Shown here one piece after another: positions 50,775 to 58,147 of a DNA stretch of 64,000 nt. The notes under the pieces are model-generated. The model had not been told where the DNA came from. It ran no database searches and saw only the letters and a program-made list of their open reading frames with translations. The stretch covers positions 310,001-374,000 of the forward strand of contig NZ_SOAV01000001.1 in NCBI RefSeq assembly GCF_004364245.1, written 5' to 3'. Both the position numbers and the translations under genes were made by a program. Each line of letters starts with the position of its first letter. Position 1 is the first letter of the stretch. This stretch comes from Streptomyces sp. BK208 (GTDB lineage: Bacteria; Actinomycetota; Actinomycetes; Streptomycetales; Streptomycetaceae).

Positions 50775-51548
50775 TCAGCCGGGCAGCGTGCCCAGGTAGC
50801 GCACGTGCGGGCGGGCGCCCGGGCCGGTACGGGTGATCTCGGCGTCGACCCGGTAGACCTCCGCGACCAGATCGGCCGTCAGGACCTCCGCGGGCGCGCC
50901 GCGGGCCACGACCCGTCCCTCGGCGAGGACGACGAGGTGGTCGCAGTACATCGCGGCGAGGTTGAGGTCGTGCAGGGCGATCACGCTGGTGACGGGAAGG
51001 GCGGCGACGAGGGCCAGCACGTCCAGCTGGTGCTGGATGTCGAGGTGGTTGGTCGGTTCGTCGAGGAGGAGTTCGCGCGGCTGCTGGGCCAGGGCGCGGG
51101 CGATCTGGACCCGCTGGCGTTCGCCGCCGGACAGCGTGTGCCAGAGCCGCTCTGTCTGCCCCGTCAGGCCGGTGCGGTCGAGGGCGTCCGCGACCGCCTC
51201 CTCGTCGGCCGCCGACGCCGGTGTCCAGGCGCGGCGGTGCGGGATGCGGCCGAGCCGGACGACGTCCCGGACGGTCAGTTCCACCTGGGTGTCGGTCTGC
51301 TGCTCGACCACGGCGACCCGGCGGGCGACGTCCCGGCGGGCCACCCGGTCCAGGGGGCGTCCGTCGAGGGTGACGACGCCGGAGGCCGGGGCGAGTACAC
51401 CGGCGAGCATCCGCAGCAGGGTGGACTTGCCGGAGCCGTTGGGCCCGAGCAGTCCCGTCGTGCCGCCGGTGCGCGGGCTCAGGTCGACGCCGTCCAGGAC
51501 GAGCCGTCCGCCGGCGGTGCGGGAGACCCGCTCGGCGCTCAGGGTCAC
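50775..51548 (-). CDS. btuD: Cobalamin/Fe-siderophore-type ABC transporter ATP-binding protein
   Basis: ABC ATPase of 257 aa of the FecE/BtuD group. Walker A GPNGSGKST, Q-loop VVEQQTDTQ, signature LSGGERQRVQIARAL, Walker B LLLDEPTNHLD and switch HDLNLA are all intact. GTG 51548 overlaps the permease stop (GTGA). With the permease, the substrate-binding lipoprotein and the cobalamin riboswitch upstream it forms an importer most likely for vitamin B12 or a related corrinoid; the btu symbol rests on the riboswitch. Confidence 0.9.
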   Translation of the reverse strand: MTLSAERVSRTAGGRLVLDGVDLSPRTGGTTGLLGPNGSGKSTLLRMLAGVLAPASGVVTLDGRPLDRVARRDVARRVAVVEQQTDTQVELTVRDVVRLGRIPHRRAWTPASAADEEAVADALDRTGLTGQTERLWHTLSGGERQRVQIARALAQQPRELLLDEPTNHLDIQHQLDVLALVAALPVTSVIALHDLNLAAMYCDHLVVLAEGRVVARGAPAEVLTADLVAEVYRVDAEITRTGPGARPHVRYLGTLPG

Positions 51549-52609
51549 CGTGTCCTCCGGGTGCGGTGGAGCACGAGCACGAAGGCGGGCACACCGATCA
51601 GCGAGGTCACCACGCCCACCGGGACCTCCCGCGGTTCGAGGACGGTGCGGGCCAGGGTGTCGACCCACACCAGGAATACGGCCCCGGCGAGTGCGCAGAC
51701 CGGCAGCAGCCGGGCGTGTCCAGGGCCGGTGAGCGCCCGTACCGCGTGCGGCAGCACCAGGCCGACGAAGCCGATCGCACCGGCCGAGGCGACCAGGGCG
51801 GCGGTGAGCAGGGCCGTGGCGCACAGCAGCACCAGGCGGGTACGGGCCACTTGGACGCCGAGCGCGGCCGCGGCGTCCTGGCCGAAGGCGAAGGCGTCCA
51901 GTGTCCTGGCGTGTCCGAGGCAGACGGCCAGGACCAGCGACAGCGCCGCGGCACCGGTCCACACGTCGCTCCAGCCCGCGCCGCCGAGCGAGCCGAGCAG
52001 CCAGAACAGCACGCCGCGGGTGGTCTCGGCGTCGGCCGCGGTCATGATCACGAAGGAGGTGAGCGCGGAGAAGAGCTGCATCGCCGCCACTCCCGCGAGC
52101 ACCACCCGGTCCGTGGTGCCGCCCAGGCTGTGGCTGAGCAGCATCACCAGCGCGAAGGAGCAGACCGCGCCGATGAACGCCCCGCCCGGGACCGACAGCG
52201 CCCCGCCGCCCACGCCGAGCACCACGACCAGGACGGCGCCGGTCGAGGCACCGGAGGAGACGCCCAGCACGAAGGGGTCGGCGAGCGGGTTGCGCAGCAG
52301 GGACTGGAGGACGGCCCCGCACACGGCGAGTCCGGCGCCGCACACCGCCGCGAGGAGGGTGCGCGGCAGCCGCAGGTCCCAGACGATGCCGTCGCGGATC
52401 GGCGTCACGTCCCCGGCGGTGGTGCCGGCCCCGAGGTGGGCGGCGATCACGGACCACACGTCGGCGACGCCGATGTCCGCGGGGCCGACGGTGACGGCGA
52501 CGGCCACCGACGCGCACAGGGCGACGGTCCCGGCCGCCGCCCACACGGGGAGGGTGCGGCGGAGCACGCGCGTGCCGGGGACGGAGCCCGCCCGGCTCGT
52601 GGAAGTCAC
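51545..52609 (-). CDS. btuC: FecCD-family ABC transporter permease (B12 type)
   Basis: Membrane permease of 354 aa with about ten helices, FecCD/BtuC type: LRLPRTLLAAVCGAGLAVCG, SLLRNPLADPFVLGVSSGAS (near-invariant in the family), GSLGGAGWSDVW, and GFVGLVLPHAVRALTGPGH, the coupling loop to the ATPase. GTG 52609 overlaps the stop of the binding-protein gene. Second gene of the riboswitch-controlled operon. Confidence 0.93.
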   Translation of the reverse strand: MTSTSRAGSVPGTRVLRRTLPVWAAAGTVALCASVAVAVTVGPADIGVADVWSVIAAHLGAGTTAGDVTPIRDGIVWDLRLPRTLLAAVCGAGLAVCGAVLQSLLRNPLADPFVLGVSSGASTGAVLVVVLGVGGGALSVPGGAFIGAVCSFALVMLLSHSLGGTTDRVVLAGVAAMQLFSALTSFVIMTAADAETTRGVLFWLLGSLGGAGWSDVWTGAAALSLVLAVCLGHARTLDAFAFGQDAAAALGVQVARTRLVLLCATALLTAALVASAGAIGFVGLVLPHAVRALTGPGHARLLPVCALAGAVFLVWVDTLARTVLEPREVPVGVVTSLIGVPAFVLVLHRTRRTR

Positions 52610-53673
52610 TTGACGAGCCCGAACTCGCGCAGTGCCGCGGCCACCTGCTCCACGCCCTCGACGGTACGGACGGTGGGGTTCATGGCCTGCCCGCTGAGCA
52701 GCACGTAGTGCTTCTCGCGGACGGCGGTCATGTTCCGGGTGACCGGGTTCGACTCCAGGAACTCGATCTTCTTCGCCGCCGTCTCGGCCGTCTCCGACCT
52801 GCGGGTCAGGTCGCCCAGGACCAGGACGTCGGGGTCCCGGTCGGCGACCGTCTCCCAGCCGGCCTGCGGCCACTCCTCGTGGGTGTCGGCCATGGCGTTC
52901 TCCGCGCCGACCGCCCGGGTGATGACGCCGGGGGCGCCGCAGCAGCCCGCCAGGTAGGGCGAGGTGGAGTTGGCGAACCAGTACATGAGGGTGACACCGG
53001 AGGCGTCGATGCCGGCGGTGGCCCGGTCGACCCTGGACCTGAGGCCGGCGACGAGTTTCTCGCCACGCCGTTCGACGTCGAAGAGGCGGGCGAGGTCGCG
53101 GACCTCGCGGTAGACGGTGTCCATGGTGAGGGTCTCGTCCCGGACGCCGTCGCCGCCGCCGCTGTTGTCCTTGCCCACACAGTCGGACGGTGACAGGTAG
53201 GCCGGTACGCCGAGTCGCGTGAACCGCTCACGGGTGGCGACGCCGCCGGTCCCGAGCGTCGAGGCGAAGGAGGCGGCGACGAAGTCGGGTTCCGCGTCCA
53301 GGACCGTCTCGAAGGAGGGCATGTCGTCGGCGAGCCGGGGGACACCGGCGTTCGCCTTCTCCAGTCCCTTCATGACCGGGTCGGTCCAGGTGGCGGTGCC
53401 CGCCATGCGGTCGGCGAGGCCGAGTGAGAGCAGGATCTCCGTGGTGCCCTGGTTGAGGGAGACCGCCCGTCGGGGCGGTGCGGCGACCCGGACGTCCTGT
53501 CCGCAGTCGTGGACGGTGCGCGGGTAGCCCGCCGCGGCGGCCGGGTCGTCCGTGGCCGTGCCGGAACCGCAGCCTGCGGCCGACAGGACCGCGGACAGGA
53601 GCAGGGCGGTTCCGCTCAGGACGCGGCGGGAGGGCAGGTGACGTCGGGGGCCGACGGGGCGTGCTGCGGGCAA
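52606..53673 (-). CDS. btuF: Cobalamin-type ABC transporter substrate-binding lipoprotein
   Basis: Exported lipoprotein of 355 aa. The signal ends at the lipobox AAGC (Cys about 35), and the type III binding fold follows (VSLNQGTTEILLSLGLADRMAG, DPDVLVLGDLT). A TTG at 53673 is the best start because GGAGGA lies 8 nt before it and no ATG or GTG fits better. The Cys pair GCCGAP in the ligand domain is uncommon. First gene behind the riboswitch, so it is expected to bind cobalamin or another corrinoid. Confidence 0.88.
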   Translation of the reverse strand: MPAARPVGPRRHLPSRRVLSGTALLLSAVLSAAGCGSGTATDDPAAAAGYPRTVHDCGQDVRVAAPPRRAVSLNQGTTEILLSLGLADRMAGTATWTDPVMKGLEKANAGVPRLADDMPSFETVLDAEPDFVAASFASTLGTGGVATRERFTRLGVPAYLSPSDCVGKDNSGGGDGVRDETLTMDTVYREVRDLARLFDVERRGEKLVAGLRSRVDRATAGIDASGVTLMYWFANSTSPYLAGCCGAPGVITRAVGAENAMADTHEEWPQAGWETVADRDPDVLVLGDLTRRSETAETAAKKIEFLESNPVTRNMTAVREKHYVLLSGQAMNPTVRTVEGVEQVAAALREFGLVK

Positions 53674-53728
53674 GGAGGGGTCCTCCGGCGTCGAGGGCTC
53701 ATGCGCGAAGCCCGTCCGTACGGTGCGG

Positions 53729-53750
53729 CCCGCGCCGCACGCGGCGCGGG
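53729..53750 (-). terminator. Riboswitch expression-platform hairpin
   Basis: Perfect 10-bp arms CCCGCGCCGC/GCGGCGCGGG with a 2-base gap, placed directly after the aptamer P1 stem and 56 bp before the btuF start. It is the likely switch part of the element, either as a terminator or by hiding the ribosome site through competing pairing. Confidence 0.6.
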
Positions 53751-53751
53751 T

Positions 53752-53907
53752 GCCAGCAGGTCTTCGGACTCGGGATCGACCGGACGGAACGCCTTCCCGG
53801 GTGGCGTACGCCGCCCAGTGGCCGTGTCCCGCCCGTCCCCCTCACCGCTGCGCGTCAGTTCCGGATTCGCACCGGATTCCCTGACCCACCAGGTGGGTTC
53901 GACTGGC
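53752..53907 (-). promoter_or_regulatory. Cobalamin riboswitch
   Basis: On the minus strand the conserved B12-element blocks appear in order: P1 GCCAG/CTGGC (53907-53903 with 53756-53752), GGGAATCCGGTGCGAATCC, ACTGACGCGCAGCGGTGA, GGCCACTGGG, GGGAAGGCG and GAGTCCGAAGACCTGCTGGC. This is a typical actinobacterial adenosylcobalamin aptamer. It should repress the btuFCD-type operand when cobalamin is plentiful. The reading is from known consensus, not from a covariance search. Confidence 0.95.
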
Positions 53908-54047
53908 TTGCGCAAGCTACCACAGGGGCGGCGCCGCGCCGGAGGGCGGCCGCTGCCCGCCCCGCTCCCCGGGCCCACCCGCCCGCGCGCGGCCCGTGGG
54001 CCCGTCGGTCCGCGGACCCGAGCACTGTTGCCGATGAGGCAGCTCTC

Positions 54048-54092
54048 GGCGTCGGCGGTCGCGGCGTCGGCGGTCGCGGCGTCGGCGGTCGC
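54048..54092. repeat. Three tandem 15-bp units
   Basis: GGCGTCGGCGGTCGC occurs three times in direct tandem at 54048, 54063 and 54078, then decays. It lies in the 301-bp gap (53908-54208) between the riboswitch and the M56 gene, which otherwise shows only GC-rich sequence with no gene. Confidence 0.85.
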
Positions 54093-54208
54093 GGCGTTGT
54101 GGCGCACGGCGTCACCGCGGGTCACGCCGGCGGAGCCGTCGGCCGTGCGGGACCCGTCCGCGTCCGAGGTGGTCGGTGGCGGTCGGCCGGTCGAGGAGCG
54201 AGGGGGAC

Positions 54209-55141
54209 TCAGAGTGGCGTCGCGGCCCGCAGGATGAGGAACATCGTGACGGCGGCGTTCGCGGACGACATCGCCGAGACGGCGGCTCCGGCGGCCGCGG
54301 CCCACGCCGCCAGACCCACCGACGTGAAGACCGGGGGCCAGGCGCGGACGGCGGGAGCGGGACCCAGCAGGGCCGCCACCCGGCGCGGGACCGGGCCGGG
54401 GGACGCGAGGCCGGCGAGGGTGGGGGCGGGGGTGCCACGGGAGACGAGGGCCGCCTTGCCGATCGCCGTGGCCACCGCGCGGCGGTCGCCGACGGTCCGT
54501 GCGGCGGCCTCGTCCGCCCACCGCTCCGTCGTGTAGGACACGGCCGTGCGCAGGGGACGCAGGAACGGGTTGGCCAGCGCGGCGAGCCGGACGGCGAGCA
54601 GGAAGCGGTGGTGCCGGGCGGCGAGGTGAGCGCGCTCGTGGGCGAACAGCGCGCGCCTCTCACCCGCGTCGAGGCAGTCGAGCAGGGCCGTACTCACCAC
54701 CACGCGGTCCCGGCGGCCGCCGGGCAGCGCGTAGGCGTAGGGCACGCCGTCCGGCAGTACGGCGACACCGGTGCCCGGGAGACCGGCCAGCGCGCGGTGG
54801 GCGCGGCGGCGCACCCTGCCGTGCCGCCACAAGGCCCGCGCCGAGGCCGCGACCACCGTGCAGAGGGCGGGGATGGCCGCCTTGCCGACCACCTCGTCGT
54901 AGGGCACCGCCGCCCGCACCTCGGGGTCGGACCAGCCGTCGGGCAGTGGGTTGCCGGGCAGTTGGGCGGTGCCGACCACCATCACCAGTGCCAGGCACAC
55001 CGTGCTGCACAGGGCCATCACGGCGGCGACGGCGGTGAGCAGCCTGGTCGCGGTCCGCGGGTGCAGGTGCTGCTCGGCCAGTCTGGCGATCGGCCAGGCC
55101 GTCAGCGGCAGGACCAGCGGCAGGAAGACGAAGACCCCCAT
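54209..55141 (-). CDS. M56-family membrane metallopeptidase (BlaR1-type protease domain)
   Basis: Membrane protein of 310 aa with hydrophobic segments at about 3-20, 35-57, 85-100 and near the end, and a zinc motif HERAH (168-172) followed by ERWADEAA (206-213), which gives the third ligand as in M56/M48 peptidases. There is no penicillin-binding sensor domain, unlike BlaR1. Start ATG 55141, 6 bp after the BlaI-type gene. Such pairs are expected to cut or inactivate the repressor in response to wall or membrane signals. Confidence 0.88.
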   Translation of the reverse strand: MGVFVFLPLVLPLTAWPIARLAEQHLHPRTATRLLTAVAAVMALCSTVCLALVMVVGTAQLPGNPLPDGWSDPEVRAAVPYDEVVGKAAIPALCTVVAASARALWRHGRVRRRAHRALAGLPGTGVAVLPDGVPYAYALPGGRRDRVVVSTALLDCLDAGERRALFAHERAHLAARHHRFLLAVRLAALANPFLRPLRTAVSYTTERWADEAAARTVGDRRAVATAIGKAALVSRGTPAPTLAGLASPGPVPRRVAALLGPAPAVRAWPPVFTSVGLAAWAAAAGAAVSAMSSANAAVTMFLILRAATPL

Positions 55142-55147
55142 GCGGCG

Positions 55148-55534
55148 TCAGTCGTCCTCCGCGGCGCGCGCGTGCCCCAGCAGTGCGCGCAGCAGTCGCT
55201 CGTCGTCGGGATCGAGGCCGGTGACGAAGCTGGCCAGCACCGCTTCCCGGTCGCTCTCGCCGTCCAGCACCTTGCGCATCTTCCGCGCGGCCAGGCCCGC
55301 CTGGTCGGAGGCGGGCGTCCAGGCGAAGGACCGGCCCGTACGCTCACGGCTGACGGCGCCCTTCTCCAGCAGTCTGGTCAGGATCGTGATCACGGTGGTG
55401 TAGGCGAGGTCGCCGCCGAGGCGCTCCTGCACCCAGCCGGCCGTCGCGGGGCCGTCCGCCCCGCGCAGCGCGGAGAGCACCAGCGCCTCGAGTTCGCCCT
55501 GCCCCCGCCGCCGCGGACGCCGGTCATCCGTCAC
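55148..55534 (-). CDS. blaI: BlaI/MecI/CopY-family repressor
   Basis: Winged-helix repressor of 128 aa: RRRGQGELEALVLSAL, the recognition region DLAYTTVITILTRLLEKGAV and RTGRSFAWTP strands typical of BlaI/MecI/CopY. The segment after residue 85 forms the dimer helix. GTG 55534 follows AAGGAGG. It precedes the M56 peptidase gene in the same operon and its own operator lies between it and terD. Confidence 0.92.
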   Translation of the reverse strand: MTDDRRPRRRGQGELEALVLSALRGADGPATAGWVQERLGGDLAYTTVITILTRLLEKGAVSRERTGRSFAWTPASDQAGLAARKMRKVLDGESDREAVLASFVTGLDPDDERLLRALLGHARAAEDD

Positions 55535-55579
55535 GGCCCGCCTCCTTCCGCCACCATCGTCTTCCGGAGCGCCATCGTA

Positions 55580-55607
55580 TAGAAAACTGATTTCTACACT
55601 GCTGTAG
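55580..55607. promoter_or_regulatory. BlaI-type operators between blaI and terD
   Basis: Two overlapping inverted repeats: TAGAAA-N5-TTTCTA (55580-55596) and CTACA-CTGC-TGTAG (55594-55607). The second has the TACA/TGTA core of BlaI/MecI/CopY sites. The stretch is AT-rich compared with its surroundings and is 50 bp before the terD start, so both genes may be controlled. Confidence 0.7.
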
Positions 55608-55656
55608 ATTGGCGGCAGGTATCCGTGACACGGCGAACGCGACGAAGGAGAACGCA

Positions 55657-56232
55657 GTGGGAGTTTCCCTGGCCAAGGGCGGCAACGTCTCGCTCAGCAA
55701 GGAGGCACCCGGCCTGACCGCCGTGCTGGTCGGTCTGGGCTGGGACGTGCGCACCACGACCGGCACCGACTACGACCTCGACGCCTCCGCGTTGCTCCTG
55801 GACGCGTCGGGCAAGGTGCTCTCGGACGGGCACTTCGTCTTCTACAACAACCTCACCAGCCCCGACGGATCGGTGGAGCACACCGGTGACAACCTCACCG
55901 GTGAGGGTGAGGGCGACGACGAGGCGGTCAAGGTGAACCTCGCCGCGGTGCCGGCCGAGGTGGACCGGATCGTCTTCCCGGTCTCCATCCATGACGCGGA
56001 GAACCGGGGCCAGAGCTTCGGCCAGGTCCGCAACGCCTTCATCCGGGTCGTCAACCAGGCGAACGACCAGGAGATCGCTCGCTACGACCTGTCCGAGGAC
56101 GCCTCGACGGAGACCGCGATGGTCTTCGGCGAGCTGTACCGGCACGGCGCGGAGTGGAAGTTCCGGGCGGTCGGCCAGGGGTACGCCTCGGGTCTCGCGG
56201 GCATCGCGTCGGACTTCGGCGTCAACGTCTGA
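55657..56232 (+). CDS. terD: TerD-family stress protein
   Basis: Calcium-binding TerD domain protein of 191 aa: [40 protein letters not shown], the two acidic calcium loops (DYDLDAS and GEGDDEAV regions) and [20 protein letters not shown] are all typical. Members are linked to tellurite resistance, phage and oxidative stress, and in Streptomyces to development. GTG 55657 follows GAAGGAG. It is divergent from blaI, sharing its operator region, and ends at a hairpin terminator. Confidence 0.95.
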   Translation: MGVSLAKGGNVSLSKEAPGLTAVLVGLGWDVRTTTGTDYDLDASALLLDASGKVLSDGHFVFYNNLTSPDGSVEHTGDNLTGEGEGDDEAVKVNLAAVPAEVDRIVFPVSIHDAENRGQSFGQVRNAFIRVVNQANDQEIARYDLSEDASTETAMVFGELYRHGAEWKFRAVGQGYASGLAGIASDFGVNV

Positions 56233-56254
56233 TCCAGTCCCGGCCCTCCGGGGC

Positions 56255-56284
56255 CGTGCCCCGGGCCGCGAGTCCCGGGGCACG
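56255..56284. terminator. Bidirectional hairpin between terD and TPR gene
   Basis: An 11-bp stem (56255-56265 with 56274-56284) around an 8-base loop between converging genes. It shares GGGGCCGTGCCC (56250-56261) and GGGCACGACCCCGCC (56278-56292) with the terminator at 16357-16428. Confidence 0.8.
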
Positions 56285-56295
56285 ACCCCGCCTGG

Positions 56296-58002
56296 TCAGT
56301 GGTCCGTGGTGCAGCAGCCGGCCTCGCCGCCGGCCGGGGCGGCGGGGCCGGCGGTGTCGAGGCGGCAGAAGCAGGACGCCTCGACCGGTACGTCCGCCAG
56401 CGCGGCGGCGAGCTTCAGCTGCTGGGCCACGATCCGCGCCTCCCCCGCCCGGTCCAGCCGCACCAGGCACTCGTGGAGCCCGTGCAGCGCCCAGACGTTG
56501 TTCGGGTGCTGGAGCGGACGGGGCAGGGTGTCGTCCAGTCCCAGGTCGGCGCGGTAGACCGCCTCGGCCTCGGCGATCCGGCCCTGTTCCAGGAGCAGGG
56601 CGCCGTAGGCGTGCCGGGTGGGCTGCATCCAGCCCCAGGGTTCGTCGTAGGGCAGGCTGTCGTCCAGCTCGATCGAGCGTTCCAGGGCGGCGAAGGCGGC
56701 GGCGTGGTCGCCCCTGCGGTACTCCAGCTCGCCGTCGAGCATGGCCGAGGCGATGGCCAGGAGATCGGCGCAGGTGTTGTTGAACAGCGTGCGGGACCCG
56801 GGCACCCGGGCGACCGCCGCGCGGAACGAGACCCGCTCGGCCTCCGCCTCGGTCACCCGTCCGGTGGCCGAGAGGGCGACGCCGCGGGCGTAGTGGAGCA
56901 TCGCGGTCGTCACGCAGTACAGGCGCGGGTCGGCGGGCAGCGGCAGGGCGAGGATGTCCGCCCAGCGGCCGAACCGGATCAGGACGTGCACCCGCATCGC
57001 CAGGAAGCCCTCGAGCCAGTCGGCCATCGGCGGGCTCTCCACCCGCAGCAGTTCCTCGGGGATCGACGCCTCCAGCCGGGCCGCGGTGTCGAGGGCGACG
57101 TCGGAGCGGCCGAGGAACATCGCGCCGTAGATCCTGAAGTGGTAGTTGTGCGAGCGGTAGAGGGTGTAGAAGTTCATCGCACCCGACCGGGCGCGGTACT
57201 TCTCGTCGGCGACGATCGCGGCGTCGTTGTCCGACACCACCCGGCGGTAGTCGCCGCACAGCACTTCGAGGTGGGACGGCATGTGCTGGAGGTGCCCCGC
57301 GTCGGGCACCAGGCCGCGCAGCCGGTCGGCGACGGTGAGGGCCGCCTCGGGAGTGGGGGACATCTCCATCAGGTGGATGTAGAGGTGCAGGACTCCGGGG
57401 TGGTCGCGCCCCCCGTCGGCGGCCAGGGCCCGCTCCAGCACCCGCTTCGCCACCGGCGTGCGCGCGCCCTCGGCGGGCAGCCCCGTGGACAGGTCCCACA
57501 GCTGCCAGGGGGTCAGGTTCATCAGGGCGTCGGCGTAGAGAGCGGCCACGTCCAGGTCGTCGGGGGCCAGTTCGTGGACGGCGCGCATGCCGTCCGCGTA
57601 CGGCGCGTTCCACACCGAGCAGTCCTCCACGGCGCTCGACCGGGGGTACCGGGCGCGCAGGGCGCCGATCAGGGCGCGCTCGACCGGGGTGGCCCGGTCC
57701 GCCAGACCGTGGGCGCGTTCGACGGCGGCGTGCGTGCGGCCGACGGCCCGGGTCAGCTCCTCGGCGCCGAAGGCCTCCCACGGTTTGTTGTAGTTGGGGC
57801 CGAGTGCGTAGGCGATGCCCCAGTGGGCCATGGCGCACTCCGGGTCCGCCGCGGCGGCGGCCTCGAAGCACTCGACGGCCTCCTCGTGGTGGAAGGCGTA
57901 CGTCCACACCAGGCCGCGGTCGAACCACCGCTGGGCCTCGGGCGACGAGGTCGTCACCGGACGGCCGTGGCCGCCCAGGTCGTAGTAGTCCATGAGGGAC
58001 AT
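56296..58002 (-). CDS. TPR-repeat protein
   Basis: Soluble protein of 568 aa built mainly of tetratricopeptide-like helices: FHHEEAVECFEAAAAADPECAM, ALNLTPWQLW-like turns, and several units such as AAFAALERSIELDDSL and EAEAVYRADLGLDDTLP in the C-terminal half. Several Cys are present, notably a C-terminal tail with SCFC and CC, which could bind metal. There is no signal peptide. ATG 58002 gives MSLMDYYDL. The role is unknown; TPR proteins commonly act as scaffolds. It converges on terD. Confidence 0.82.
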   Translation of the reverse strand: MSLMDYYDLGGHGRPVTTSSPEAQRWFDRGLVWTYAFHHEEAVECFEAAAAADPECAMAHWGIAYALGPNYNKPWEAFGAEELTRAVGRTHAAVERAHGLADRATPVERALIGALRARYPRSSAVEDCSVWNAPYADGMRAVHELAPDDLDVAALYADALMNLTPWQLWDLSTGLPAEGARTPVAKRVLERALAADGGRDHPGVLHLYIHLMEMSPTPEAALTVADRLRGLVPDAGHLQHMPSHLEVLCGDYRRVVSDNDAAIVADEKYRARSGAMNFYTLYRSHNYHFRIYGAMFLGRSDVALDTAARLEASIPEELLRVESPPMADWLEGFLAMRVHVLIRFGRWADILALPLPADPRLYCVTTAMLHYARGVALSATGRVTEAEAERVSFRAAVARVPGSRTLFNNTCADLLAIASAMLDGELEYRRGDHAAAFAALERSIELDDSLPYDEPWGWMQPTRHAYGALLLEQGRIAEAEAVYRADLGLDDTLPRPLQHPNNVWALHGLHECLVRLDRAGEARIVAQQLKLAAALADVPVEASCFCRLDTAGPAAPAGGEAGCCTTDH

Positions 58003-58147
58003 ATACCGGGCTGCGCCCGGGCGCGGGGACTGGCGACACCCCGAATGAGCCGGTTCCCGCGGCGCGGTGGCGTGTTCGATCGCTCGTCACGACGGGTGGG
58101 CGGGGAGCCCCGCCCACCCGTCCGTCATGCCGGTGCCGGCCCGGTCG

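Noticed and set aside
53509..54237. Plus-strand frame over the riboswitch region
   Set aside because: It crosses the cobalamin aptamer and tandem repeats and has no domain.
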